A stretch of 64,000 bases of DNA from NCBI GenBank assembly GCA_963753185.1, contig CAVWBO010000007.1, forward strand, positions 124,001-188,000, given 5' to 3'. The first letter of the stretch is position 1, and each line of letters begins with the position of its first letter. The notes beneath the pieces were generated by a model, which worked only from the letters and a program-made list of their open reading frames with translations, did not search any database and was not told the origin of the DNA. Made by a program: the position numbers and the translations under genes. The stretch is from SZUA-442 sp963753185. GTDB taxonomy: Bacteria; Actinomycetota; Acidimicrobiia; Spongiisociales; UBA5794. Below are positions 9,124-17,889 of the stretch, in pieces.

Positions 9124-10931
9124 CCCGTCACTCCCTCGCGCCTTCGGTCCTCCATGTCGGCCTCGTACGCCGTGAGGAGCCTCTGATAGCCGGGCGTCGT
9201 GGCGAGGAGCTCCTCATGGGTCCCCTGGGCGACGACCCGACCTGACTCCAGGAACACGACCTCGTCGGCGAGCGCTATCGACGATCGGCGATAGGCGACG
9301 ATGACGACCGTCGAGGGCAGCTCGGATCTGCGCAGGCCCCGCAGGATCTCGCTCTCGACGGATGGATCCACGGCGGACGTGGCGTCGTCGAGGACGAGGA
9401 CGCGCGGTTTGCGCACGAGCGCCCTCGCGAGTGCGACACGCTGGCGTTGCCCTCCCGACAGTGATGTGCCCCGCTCACCGATGCGGGTGTCGTATCCGTA
9501 GTCGAGCTCGTCGATGAATCTGGCGACACCCGCAAGCTCCGCCGCGGCGAGGACGTCCTCGCGGGGTATCGAAGCACCGAGCGTGATGTTGCCCTCGATG
9601 GTGTCGTCGAACAGGAACGACTCCTGGGCGACGAACGCGACCTCACCCGCGAGCTCACTGCGCGCGAAGTCCCGAAGGTCCCTGCCGTCGAGCGTGATCG
9701 AACCGCTCGTGGGATCCCACAGACGAGCGAGGAGCCGCGCCAGCGTCGACTTGCCACTTGCGGTGGGTCCGACGATCGCGACCGTCTTGCCCCCGAGAAT
9801 GTCGAGTTCGACGTGGTCGAGCACGATCTCGTCCATCGAGTACCCGAAGGTCACGTCCTCCGAGTCCACCGCTCCACCCGTTTCGTCATCGAGTGCGGTC
9901 GACTCGCCGTGCACGGTCAGCTCATCGGCGTCGAGCACGGCCTGGACCCTGCGCCACGCCGCCATGGAGTGGGCCATCTCCCATATGACGAACCCGAGCA
10001 GTGAGATGGGCATGGTCATCAGCGAGAGCAGGTAGGCAACCGTGACGAGGTCACCAGGCGAGACGGCGCCTTCCGAGAGCCGGAACGCGCCGAACACCAG
10101 CACGGCGATCGTGATGAGCGAAGGCATCGACTCGACGATCGCTCGATATGCCATCCACAGCGAGTTGACCTTGATGATCCGGTCCCTGAGACGATTCGCC
10201 GCCGTCGCGAATCGATCCGTCTCCTGGGAGGCGCGACCGAGTGCCTTCACCGTCAGCGCACCGTCGATCGACTCGTGGGCGATCTCGCTCACGACGCCGC
10301 GCTCCTCCTGGACCTCGACGAACGGTCCGAACGTTCGGAACGCGCCGTGGATGTCGATGGCGAGTGTGACGGCGAGGCCCACGAGGATGACGCCGCCAAG
10401 TACGAGGTCCGAGACCGATACGAGCACGATCGTGCCGATCAGGAGGAACAACGAGCCCGTGGCGTAGGGAAAAGGAGCGAGCACGAACGTTCCCTGATTC
10501 GTATCGACCTCGCTGACCGAGAGAAGGTCACCCGTCGAACGGCGATCGTGCCAGGCGAGGTCGAGGCGCATCTGGTGATCGATGAGGCGCTTGCGGGCAT
10601 CGGCACGCGTGCCGAACTGCAACCACCCGGCCGCCGAACGGCGCAGGGTGATGCCGACGGACTTCCAGACAGCCACCCCGATGATGAGGGCCATGGCGGG
10701 CCACAGCTTGCCAGCGGTGCTCTCACCTCCCTGGAGGACGGGAATGATGAGCGAGTCGGTCACCCGGCCCACGACGATGGCCGATGCCACGATGGCCGAC
10801 ACGAACATGATCGCACCGGTGACCGCGAACGCGAACGACCAGGGCCGCCTCCTGACGAAACTCCAGGTGAGGGCCAATCCGCCTCCGAGGACACCCGAGA
10901 GCGGGGGTGGTGTGGCGCTGTTCTCGGTCAC
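9120..10931 (-). CDS. ABC exporter half-transporter, degenerate-site subunit
   Basis: 603 residues with an N-terminal six-helix domain (about 25-330) and an ATPase domain: Walker A VGPTASGKST, signature LSGGQRQR, Walker B VLVLDDATSAVD. The catalytic Glu after Walker B is Asp, and the H-loop His is Tyr (VIVAYRRSS). This is the known pattern of the non-hydrolytic site of heterodimeric exporters such as TM287/288. It is the first gene of the pair and couples to the downstream gene by a 4-nt overlap. Confidence 0.9.
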   Translation of the reverse strand: MTENSATPPPLSGVLGGGLALTWSFVRRRPWSFAFAVTGAIMFVSAIVASAIVVGRVTDSLIIPVLQGGESTAGKLWPAMALIIGVAVWKSVGITLRRSAAGWLQFGTRADARKRLIDHQMRLDLAWHDRRSTGDLLSVSEVDTNQGTFVLAPFPYATGSLFLLIGTIVLVSVSDLVLGGVILVGLAVTLAIDIHGAFRTFGPFVEVQEERGVVSEIAHESIDGALTVKALGRASQETDRFATAANRLRDRIIKVNSLWMAYRAIVESMPSLITIAVLVFGAFRLSEGAVSPGDLVTVAYLLSLMTMPISLLGFVIWEMAHSMAAWRRVQAVLDADELTVHGESTALDDETGGAVDSEDVTFGYSMDEIVLDHVELDILGGKTVAIVGPTASGKSTLARLLARLWDPTSGSITLDGRDLRDFARSELAGEVAFVAQESFLFDDTIEGNITLGASIPREDVLAAAELAGVARFIDELDYGYDTRIGERGTSLSGGQRQRVALARALVRKPRVLVLDDATSAVDPSVESEILRGLRRSELPSTVVIVAYRRSSIALADEVVFLESGRVVAQGTHEELLATTPGYQRLLTAYEADMEDRRREGVTG

Positions 10932-10985
10932 CTGTCGATGCTAGGTGCCGAGGCGGCGGAGGTGGCCATGCCACCCCATGACCCT

Positions 10986-11037
10986 GTTCTTGCGTAACTG
11001 GGTTCCACCCATGGGTGGAACCCAGTTACGCAAGAAC
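10986..11037. repeat. 52-bp perfect palindrome, copy 2 of the long inverted repeat
   Basis: Two 26-nt arms (10986-11011 and 11012-11037) are perfect reverse complements with no loop; the 5' end reads GTTCTTGCGTAACTGGG. The outer 21 nt of each arm match copy 1 (7277-7330) exactly; the centres differ at two positions. It lies 55 nt before the start of the ABC exporter operon. It resembles a dispersed REP/MITE-like element; no transposase is nearby. Confidence 0.92.
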
Positions 11038-11075
11038 GGAGAGTCCGGGGTCGCGGAGGCGGTATGCTGCCCGGC

Positions 11076-11225
11076 ATGAACGCACTCATCCTCGCGGCGG
11101 AATCGACCTCACCCCCCGGCGATGACCTCCAGGTCGTCGCCCTGGCACTCGCCGGGATCGCGATGGTCGTCGCGGGCGTCGCAGCAGCCATCGTCACGCC
11201 GAGGGCCGAGCACCACGATCATTGA
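11076..11225 (+). CDS. Small single-helix membrane protein (hypothetical)
   Basis: A 49-codon frame starting MNALILAAEST, with one hydrophobic helix (about residues 20-40, VVALALAGIAMVVAGVAAA) and a basic/His tail (TPRAEHHDH). It fills an otherwise empty stretch, ends 7 nt short of the convergent pseudogene and has a preceding GGCGGT but no strong ribosome site. The helix composition makes coding plausible; no family is recognised. Confidence 0.4.
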   Translation: MNALILAAESTSPPGDDLQVVALALAGIAMVVAGVAAAIVTPRAEHHDH

Positions 11226-11231
11226 CATCCC

Positions 11232-12360
11232 TCAGGGGATGAGGATCACCCTGTCGCCGATCTCGGCCCACTCGAACATCGCTTCTGCGTCGTCCCAGAG
11301 CTGACGGACGCAGCCCCCGGAGCGATGGGTTCCGAGTTGTGCGGGCGTCTGGAGGGGCGCCTCGTCCGGCCACACGGGAATGGAGTGGAAGCCGTATGGC
11401 CATTCGCCCCTCGCGAACCTGACCATGAACTCCATCGTGATCCCGTCGTACGGTGCGTAGGCGTAGCGGGACATCGAGTACACGTTGTAGCGCCCCACAC
11501 CCGGAATGCCGCGCCTGCCCGAAACCTGGTGTGTCTTGGCGAGCTCGCCGGTGCCCTCGATCATCCACACACGCTGACCGCTCTCCGTCATGATGATGCG
11601 CCTGCCCGAACCAACTGCGGGGTACGGGAGGTCGGGCTTGATCGGCGACACCGTCCCGGTGCGCGCCGACGTACTCCGCGGATTCGGTGAACTGGGCCAC
11701 CACCTGACCCCGATGCATCGACTCCGATGCGATCCTCGCCCGGAACGCCTCGATTGCGCCCGCGCCGGGCTCACGACCAAGGACGTCGCGATACAGCATC
11801 CACACGAGTCCGATGTCGGTGATGTCACCGTAGCGTCCCACGAATTCCCGCGAGTGGGTGAACGCCTCTGCGATCGTCACGAGGGGCAGGCCGTTCCAGT
11901 AGCGACCGGCCCAGTACTCGAGCTCGAACGGGCTCGGTTGGCGTTCGAAAAGTGCGCAGTAGAGCCGCACGATCGAATCCGAAACCTCCCGATCCTGGCG
12001 ATCCGGACCCGTGAAGGCGAAGGCCCTGACGGCGGGGACGGAGAGATCTGCGCCCGCCAGCACACCAATGGACATCGTGTCGGACCCCGCCGCAGCCCAG
12101 AGGGCAGCCTCGTCAGGGAACCGGATGAGTTCGAGTGGGGAGTCCGCAGCGTCAGGATCGTCCCGGTTGAGGGCAGCATCCTCGCCAACAGCGTCGCCCG
12201 GCGTGAGGGATGCCCGCACGCCCGTCGCAGCCGTGTTGACGACACACGCTGTCGCGTCGACCTCCCCGGAGGAGCCCGTCGAGGCGGACACCGGCACGAC
12301 GAGCATCGCCACCGCGGTGATGGTGGTCACGAAGACGGCGAGGCGGGAACGACCGGACAT
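11232..12360 (-). pseudogene. Frameshifted secreted DUF4214-L,D-transpeptidase
   Basis: The protein starts at 12360 with a signal peptide (MSGRSRLAVFVTTITAVAML). It continues into a DUF4214 domain (RLYCALFERQPSPFELEYWA and VWMLYRDVLGREP), then leaves the frame near 11661-11667. A second frame continues to 11232 and ends with the YkuD catalytic motif THRSGGCVRQLW. The junction falls in a GCGCGC run; adding one GC dinucleotide would give a continuous EYVGARTGTVSP. YkuD enzymes make 3-3 cross-links in peptidoglycan; DUF4214 is common in surface proteins. Either the gene is broken, or the run was mis-sequenced. Confidence 0.78.
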
Positions 12361-12524
12361 TCGGGGGCAAGGGTACCGCATGCCGTTCCATTCCCGTGCA
12401 ACCCGCCCAGGACCACTCGGGACACGACGCACACCCTGAAGCGCGAACCCCGCAGTATGTGTCACCGCCATGGCGTAGGGTGGAAGCCGGCGCTGCGGCG
12501 CCGTGCCCACACGAGGAGGCAGCG

Positions 12525-13316
12525 ATGGGGCTCGCTCATGGAATCCACGGCTGGTCGGACGTCGCCGTACCCGACATGGAGGCCGGTGCCGCGTTCTACA
12601 CGGCATTGTTCGGCTGGGAGACACTCGACAGCGGACCGGACGCGTCCCTGCCGTACGCGATGTTCACGAAGGACGGAGCCGTCGTCGCCGGGATGGGACC
12701 GCTCGGGCCAGATCAGTCGGAGCCCCGCCAGCCACCTGCCTGGTCCTCGTACATCATCGTGGACGACATCCATGAGATCCAGGAGAGGGCCCTTGAGCTG
12801 GGTGCGACGCCGATCATCGAGCCGCACCAGATCATGGACGCAGGGTGGATGACGTTCATGATCGATCCGTCCGGCGCCGCGATCGGCTTCTGGCAGTCTG
12901 GCACGCACGACGGTGCCGAGGTGTTCAACGAACCCGACACCATCACGTGGAACGACCTCGCCACACGTGACGTCGAGTCCGCGAAGGCCTTCTACACGGG
13001 GCTGCTCGGCTGGGACACCGCTGCGATGCCGATGGGTGAAGGCACGTACTGGACGATCTCGAATGCTGGTCGTATGAACGGCGGAGTGTGGGACATGACA
13101 GCCTCCATAGGAGACGACGTCGCCCCCCACTGGCTCAGCTGGTTCCTTGTTTCGGACTGCAGGGCGAAAGCGGCACGGGTCACGGAACTCGGCGGGCGTG
13201 TGGTTCGGGAGCCCTCCGAGACGGGCATCGGCATCTCTGCCGTGGTTGCAGACCCGTTCGGGGCATTGTTCGGGATCATCGAGACGGATCAGGTGGACGG
13301 CCAGCCGCCCCGGTGA
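12525..13316 (+). CDS. Two-domain VOC (glyoxalase/dioxygenase fold) protein
   Basis: 263 residues made of two VOC domains. The first begins WSDVAVPDMEAGAAFYTALFG (about residue 9) and the second WNDLATRDVESAKAFYTGLLG (about 140). This tandem form is common in actinobacteria and often annotated as CFP30B or hydroxylase-like, without a proven reaction. The ATG at 12525 follows a good GAGGAGGC site, and translation from any upstream codon would lack one. It is divergent from the L,D-transpeptidase pseudogene. Confidence 0.85.
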   Translation: MGLAHGIHGWSDVAVPDMEAGAAFYTALFGWETLDSGPDASLPYAMFTKDGAVVAGMGPLGPDQSEPRQPPAWSSYIIVDDIHEIQERALELGATPIIEPHQIMDAGWMTFMIDPSGAAIGFWQSGTHDGAEVFNEPDTITWNDLATRDVESAKAFYTGLLGWDTAAMPMGEGTYWTISNAGRMNGGVWDMTASIGDDVAPHWLSWFLVSDCRAKAARVTELGGRVVREPSETGIGISAVVADPFGALFGIIETDQVDGQPPR

Positions 13317-13403
13317 ACCGTCCGGTGGCATGACTCGGAGGCCTCCGCTGGCGCGGCACGATCGGACACCCGACTACGGCGCGGGAACTGGCACACTGTC
13401 GAA

Positions 13404-15272
13404 ATGACGCGACGCGCACGCACGCGATTCCGTGTCGCCGGATTGTTGGCGACGCTGGCGGTCGTGTTCCCGACACTCACCGCAGCGGCGTCCGCCGCAG
13501 ACGTCGACACCGTGGGTTTGGTCGATCCCGACACGGGGATCTGGCGCCTGAGAACGGAATCGGGGTCCATCGCGACCTTCTTCTTCGGTGATCCCGGCGA
13601 CGTCCCGTTCTCCGGAGACTGGAATTGCGACGGGATCGACACACCGGGCCTCTATCGCCAATCCGACGGATACGTCTACCTTCGGAACACGAATACGCAG
13701 GGGACCGCCGATGTCTCGTTCTTCTTCGGAAACCCCGGTGACCTCCCGCTTCCCGGTGACTTCGACGGCGACGGCTGTGACACGGTATCGATCTACCGAC
13801 CGTCCGAGAGCAGGGTGTTCGTCATCAACGAGTTGGGAGACGGAGACGCCGGACTCGGGTCAGCAGACTTCGACTTCTTCTTCGGGAACCCCGGCGACAC
13901 GCCATTCACGGGTGACTTCAACGACGACGGCACCGACACGGTTGGTCTGTACCGCGAGACGACCGGTCTGACATACATGCGCCTCTCCAACACACAGGGG
14001 AACGCAGACCTCGAGTTCTTCTTCGGAGACCCTTCCGATCGGTTCGTCGGTGGGGACTGGGACGGCAACGGAACCGACTCACCTGGCGTCTTTCGGCCGT
14101 CTGACTCGCGGTTCCACCTCAAGAACGCGAACACCCAGGGCAACGCGGACGTGACGTTCCCCTTCGGGAACGGATCGTGGCTGCCCATCGCCGGACGCTG
14201 GGGCGATGTCGCGGCCGTGCCTCCGCTGGCCCTCGAGCTGGTCGCGTCGGGTCTGTCACAGCCACTCTTCCTCGATGCCCCGACGGGGGACGAACGCCTC
14301 TTCGTCGTCGAGAAGGGCGGCCGCATCCGCATCATCGACAACGGTGTGGTCCTTCCGACACCGTTCCTCGAGATCGCAGGGGTGTCGACGGGTGGCGAGC
14401 GAGGATTGCTCGGTATGGCGTTCCACCCCGACTTCGGAGTCAACGGACGCTTCTTCGTTCACTACACGGACTCGTCAGGAACGAGCCGCGTGGTCGAGTA
14501 TTTCGCAGCCGCGGGAGCGGACGTGGCGAACCCGAACCCCGTGAGGACCGTGCTCACCGTCACCCAACCCGCATCGAACCACAACGGCGGGATGATCGAG
14601 TTCGGGCCCGACGATCGACTCTTCGTCTCGCTCGGAGATGGCGGCGGCTCCCCTGGGACCCGCCCGACCGACACGGACGACCTACTCGGCTCCATACTGC
14701 GCCTCGACGTCGACGCGCCGGCACCGAACAACGGAGCGCCGGGGAACCCGTACCAGGGCACCCAGGGCGACGACCGGATCTGGGCGATCGGAGTGAGGAA
14801 CCCATGGCGCACCGCCATCGATCAGGCCTCCGGGACGTTCATCGTCGCTGACGTCGGCCAGGAGCGTCGCGAAGAGGTGAACGTCGTGCCCCTCGATGTC
14901 GGGGGCCTCGACTACGGGTGGCCCTCAATGGAGGGATCGCTGTGCTACCCCGCAGGGTCCGCCTGCTCGTCGGCCGGCAAGGTGCTGCCTGTCGTCGAGT
15001 ACCCGCGCGCCGAGGGCCGATCCATCACCGGTGGCTACGTGTACCGGGGCTCGGAGATGCCTGACCTGATCGGCCGGTACTTCTACGGAGATTTCGTCAC
15101 AGGCTTCATTCGCAGCTTCGAGATCGTCGGCACGACCGCCGTCAACCACCTCGACCACACATGGGAACTCGGCACGGTCGGCGCCCTCAGCTCGTTCGGT
15201 ACCGACGGTTCAGGCGAGGTGTACGTCCTGTCACTCGGTGGGAACGTGTACAGGATCACCCGATCCGGCTGA
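13404..15272 (+). CDS. Secreted FG-GAP-like repeat plus PQQ-type sugar dehydrogenase fusion
   Basis: 622 residues. A signal peptide (about 1-32, ending SAASAAD) precedes five repeats of about 50 residues built around FFFGNPGD...GDFDGDG.DTV..YR (about 33-270). These Asp-rich loops look Ca2+-binding. Residues about 275-620 are a six-bladed beta-propeller of the soluble aldose/glucose dehydrogenase (GSDH, YliI) family, with LFVVEKGGRIRI, RGLLGMAFHPDF, SNHNGGMIEFGPD and WAIGVRNPWR. Family members oxidise sugars with PQQ. No PQQ synthesis genes are in the window. The repeat half probably provides surface or carbohydrate contact (inference). Confidence 0.85.
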   Translation: MTRRARTRFRVAGLLATLAVVFPTLTAAASAADVDTVGLVDPDTGIWRLRTESGSIATFFFGDPGDVPFSGDWNCDGIDTPGLYRQSDGYVYLRNTNTQGTADVSFFFGNPGDLPLPGDFDGDGCDTVSIYRPSESRVFVINELGDGDAGLGSADFDFFFGNPGDTPFTGDFNDDGTDTVGLYRETTGLTYMRLSNTQGNADLEFFFGDPSDRFVGGDWDGNGTDSPGVFRPSDSRFHLKNANTQGNADVTFPFGNGSWLPIAGRWGDVAAVPPLALELVASGLSQPLFLDAPTGDERLFVVEKGGRIRIIDNGVVLPTPFLEIAGVSTGGERGLLGMAFHPDFGVNGRFFVHYTDSSGTSRVVEYFAAAGADVANPNPVRTVLTVTQPASNHNGGMIEFGPDDRLFVSLGDGGGSPGTRPTDTDDLLGSILRLDVDAPAPNNGAPGNPYQGTQGDDRIWAIGVRNPWRTAIDQASGTFIVADVGQERREEVNVVPLDVGGLDYGWPSMEGSLCYPAGSACSSAGKVLPVVEYPRAEGRSITGGYVYRGSEMPDLIGRYFYGDFVTGFIRSFEIVGTTAVNHLDHTWELGTVGALSSFGTDGSGEVYVLSLGGNVYRITRSG

Positions 15273-15320
15273 GGACGGCGCGTGCACACACCTCCGACAG
15301 CGAGATACCCGGTCGGGTGG

Positions 15321-15752
15321 TCAATCCCGTGATCGGCGGTCGAGCTCGCTCTCGAGGGCCTCGGTTGCGTACTGCATGAGGACCGGATCCCACGGCTTGT
15401 CCCCGACGGGCACGACCTGTTGCTCCTCCAGCAGCTCCAGGACACTGTCGCGAAGTGTGCGCGCCCACGCCCTGCCCTTGGCGCTCGTGATGAGGGTCAT
15501 CGTTCCGTCCGCATTGACGCGAAGCACCCTGGCCTCGATCTGGGGATTCGTCCTCGACCCCTTCTCTCCATAGAGGAGGAGGACGGACCCCGCTGGCACG
15601 TCCTGGATGCCCCCCGTGGCGATGAATTCGCCTTCGAACGCCCATCCCGAAGCGAGGGAGCCATCCACGTTCGTGACGATCTTCGCCCAGTTCTTCCGAC
15701 GTTCGTCACCGACGACAGGGACGTCGATGGGGATCAGCACGGATTCGTCCAT
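15321..15752 (-). CDS. Conserved hypothetical protein
   Basis: 143 residues starting MDESVLIPIDVPVVGDERRK; the ATG at 15750-15752 suits the conserved-looking N terminus. It is soluble, mixed alpha/beta, and ends in a charged helix (QYATEALESELDRRSRD). No family is recognised. It is convergent with the sugar dehydrogenase gene and divergent from the kinase-like gene. Confidence 0.6.
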   Translation of the reverse strand: MDESVLIPIDVPVVGDERRKNWAKIVTNVDGSLASGWAFEGEFIATGGIQDVPAGSVLLLYGEKGSRTNPQIEARVLRVNADGTMTLITSAKGRAWARTLRDSVLELLEEQQVVPVGDKPWDPVLMQYATEALESELDRRSRD

Positions 15753-15901
15753 GGGTGCAGGGTACCGGGTCAGGCTACGGGTTCGGCATGTGGCGGAGCA
15801 GGAGGACACGGTTCGTGCCCGTCGGGGCACTAGTCACTTCGCGCGATCGACAAGCCCTCTCGTGCGATCGCTGTGTCGCGCCGATGGGATGGTGGAGGAC
15901 C

Positions 15902-16918
15902 ATGGAAGACCGCCACACCACACCGCCCGCGTTCGTCGTCTTCGCCGTTGCAGGAGGCCTCCTGTTCATGCTCGGCGGCCTGATCACCGCGGCGTCCTCG
16001 GACGAGCGCGCCGTGTTGGCTGCCGGCGCGATCGCCTTCGCCCTCCTCGGCCTCTACGCGGTCGCAACCGCCATCCGTCACAATCGACTGGTGGCTGAGA
16101 TGCAGGTCCTGTCGACGTCGCTCGAGGCTGCCGAGAGATCCGACCGAGCGATGCGCACCCGTGTGGCCGTCTCGCTGCGCGAGCCGATATCGACGATGGT
16201 GGGCTTCGCCGACACCCTGGTCGAACGTGACGACCTGTCGACCGATCAGCGCAGGGCGATCACGCGGGAGCTGTTGGCAAATGCTCGTGAGGTCGATCAA
16301 GCATTGATGGCCCTCGCGGCCGAGGGCTCGACTGGCATCGTTGGACGCGTCGAGGGTGTCGTACTCCTCGATCAGGAGTTGATGTCCATCGCGTCATCGA
16401 TCATGGGGGACGTCGATTTCGAGACCTGGCTCGAACCGTCACGCGCATGGGGGGACTCGGCATTGGTCCGCCAGATCCTCCGAACGATCCTCTCCGGAAC
16501 CCGGTCAAACGGCTGCAGGACGCTCGTGCTCAAGACGGACCGCCGAGGTGATCGAGTGGCGGCAACGATCTCCGGACGATGTGAACTTCTCCCCGCCGAG
16601 GGAATCGCTGCCCTCACAGGGAACGCACACGGCGGCGACCTCACCGACGACCACTACCTCATCCTGCGGGATGCCCAAGAAGCTGCGGCAAGCATGGGCG
16701 GAACGATCGGGTATGCAGAGGTCCTCGGTGTGTCCCACATCGTGGTGGAACTCCCCGCAGCGCCCGACGACGTGAACCTCAGGACCCCCAGACCGCGGGA
16801 TCCCGGCGGACGACTCTCTGCCGGAGGTCGAGCGCGCAGCGTGGTGGCAACTCCCCTCGAGATGCGCGGGGACCCTTTCGGCGACGTGATCCGGTTCTCC
16901 CGAGAAGTCACGTCCTAG
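15902..16918 (+). CDS. Membrane histidine-kinase-like protein without the phosphoacceptor His
   Basis: 338 residues. Two membrane helices (about 10-30 and 38-58) lead into a coiled, DHp-like helix pair: VAVSLREPISTMVGFADTLV (about 88-107) aligns with the HisKA box (S-H-E-L-R-x-P-L), but the His position holds Val or Ser. The following 150 residues resemble a reduced ATPase domain without clear N, G1 or G2 boxes. The start at 15902 follows GGAGGACC. It may be a sensor scaffold or a non-catalytic relative. No response regulator is adjacent. Confidence 0.6.
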   Translation: MEDRHTTPPAFVVFAVAGGLLFMLGGLITAASSDERAVLAAGAIAFALLGLYAVATAIRHNRLVAEMQVLSTSLEAAERSDRAMRTRVAVSLREPISTMVGFADTLVERDDLSTDQRRAITRELLANAREVDQALMALAAEGSTGIVGRVEGVVLLDQELMSIASSIMGDVDFETWLEPSRAWGDSALVRQILRTILSGTRSNGCRTLVLKTDRRGDRVAATISGRCELLPAEGIAALTGNAHGGDLTDDHYLILRDAQEAAASMGGTIGYAEVLGVSHIVVELPAAPDDVNLRTPRPRDPGGRLSAGGRARSVVATPLEMRGDPFGDVIRFSREVTS

Positions 16919-17349
16919 CCCCCGTACCCACGGCCGTCGAATCAGCGTTCTCCACGGTGTCCCCTTGTTCGATGGGGAGGAGCTGTCGTGGCTCTCGGGT
17001 TCCCTCGTGCCCTTCACCCGTGAGTGCGGCGGAGCTTGGTCGGTGTGCCGTCGGGGAGGTAGGGCTGTCGGAAATTGAACGCGGACGGACGCATCGCTGC
17101 GCCGCGAGAGACCCCACGCATGGTCGGACATCACCGTCAAGGTGGTCATCGAGCCGTGAGGGCAATCGGAAACGATTGCGCCCCTTGGGCGCCGCCAACG
17201 ACCTGCCTCCACTCGAATCGACTGCCTCTCGCGGGCGACGCGAAAGGGTGCCGCTCTGCGCGCGCGTCTCTCCCCAAGGGAGCGACGGAACAGGTGCGAG
17301 TCCCACTCGCCGGTCAGAGGATGGGGCCGCTTCGGGCAGCAGAACGTCG
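16919..17349. other. 431-nt gap without a convincing gene; stem-loops present
   Basis: No open frame here looks coding. On the plus strand a 7-bp stem closed by a GAAA tetraloop (17162-17179, GCAATCG-GAAA-CGATTGC) is followed at once by a 6-bp stem (17178-17192), and GCGAG-TCCCA-CTCGC occurs near 17297. A GNRA loop hints at structured RNA, but I do not recognise tmRNA, RNase P, SRP or a riboswitch core. Confidence 0.3.
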
Positions 17350-17799
17350 TCAGCGTTCGAAGCTCTCCAGCCCGGCGATCCTCTGTTCGAGGGGGCCGTT
17401 GCGTCTCGTGACGAATCGCAGCGCGTGCAGGGCGAGGATGATGCCCCACAGACCTGCAACGTAGAAGAACCACCAGCCCCCGCCTCCGAGGGCGTCGACG
17501 AGGGCGAGGATCGACACGGTGATCGTGTAGGCGAGGAGGTGGCGGAGGAACCTCATTCTCCGCCGAACGGTCGTACGGGACTCCTTGATGGACCGACGAT
17601 CCTGGCGTGACAGCCGCCGTACCGCCTCATCGACAGCGGCCGATGAGATGCCGATCTCATCCGCAATGCGATACAGATCGGCGCGCGACAGGCCAAGGCG
17701 ACGGTCGTTGCCTGCAGACTCGATCGCACCTGCGAGGTCGAGGATGTCGGCAGTCTCGTCACTGTCGAACCACTGGCCGCTGTCGCGCATCCGCTCCAT
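17350..17799 (-). CDS. 2TM-domain (DUF1707-like N terminus) membrane protein
   Basis: 149 residues starting MERMRDSGQWFDSDETADIL. The N-terminal half is soluble (about 1-95) with a short helical motif (LSRADLYRIADEIGISSAAV) that resembles regulators of the SHOCT/DUF1707 kind. Two helices follow (about 97-118 and 121-140), with a Gly-rich turn, matching the 2TM domain family. The start is weakly supported because no strong ribosome site precedes it. Function unknown. Confidence 0.6.
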   Translation of the reverse strand: MERMRDSGQWFDSDETADILDLAGAIESAGNDRRLGLSRADLYRIADEIGISSAAVDEAVRRLSRQDRRSIKESRTTVRRRMRFLRHLLAYTITVSILALVDALGGGGWWFFYVAGLWGIILALHALRFVTRRNGPLEQRIAGLESFER

Positions 17800-17889
17800 G
17801 TGAACAAGGTACCCGAAACGGGCGACACCGTCTGTCGGCACTCATGCCGCTGGTACCGTGTCCGGCGACCCGACCGATTGGTGAATCCC

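Noticed and set aside
11655..11675. Programmed ribosomal frameshift in the DUF4214-L,D-transpeptidase gene
   Set aside because: There is no slippery heptamer or downstream pseudoknot; a GC dinucleotide change explains it more simply.
12525..13316. A start further upstream at 12396 for the two-domain VOC gene
   Set aside because: The added residues are low-complexity and the internal ATG has a strong GAGGAGG site immediately before the conserved domain.
17290..17325. A tRNA T-arm-like sequence (GGTGCGAGTCCCACTCGCC)
   Set aside because: The loop lacks TTC, and no matching acceptor, D or anticodon stems are found at tRNA spacing.
16505..17473. A minus-strand frame spanning the 16919-17349 gap
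   Set aside because: It runs antisense through the kinase-like gene and the translation is Arg/Pro/Ser-rich without a recognisable fold, so it does not fill the gap with a gene.
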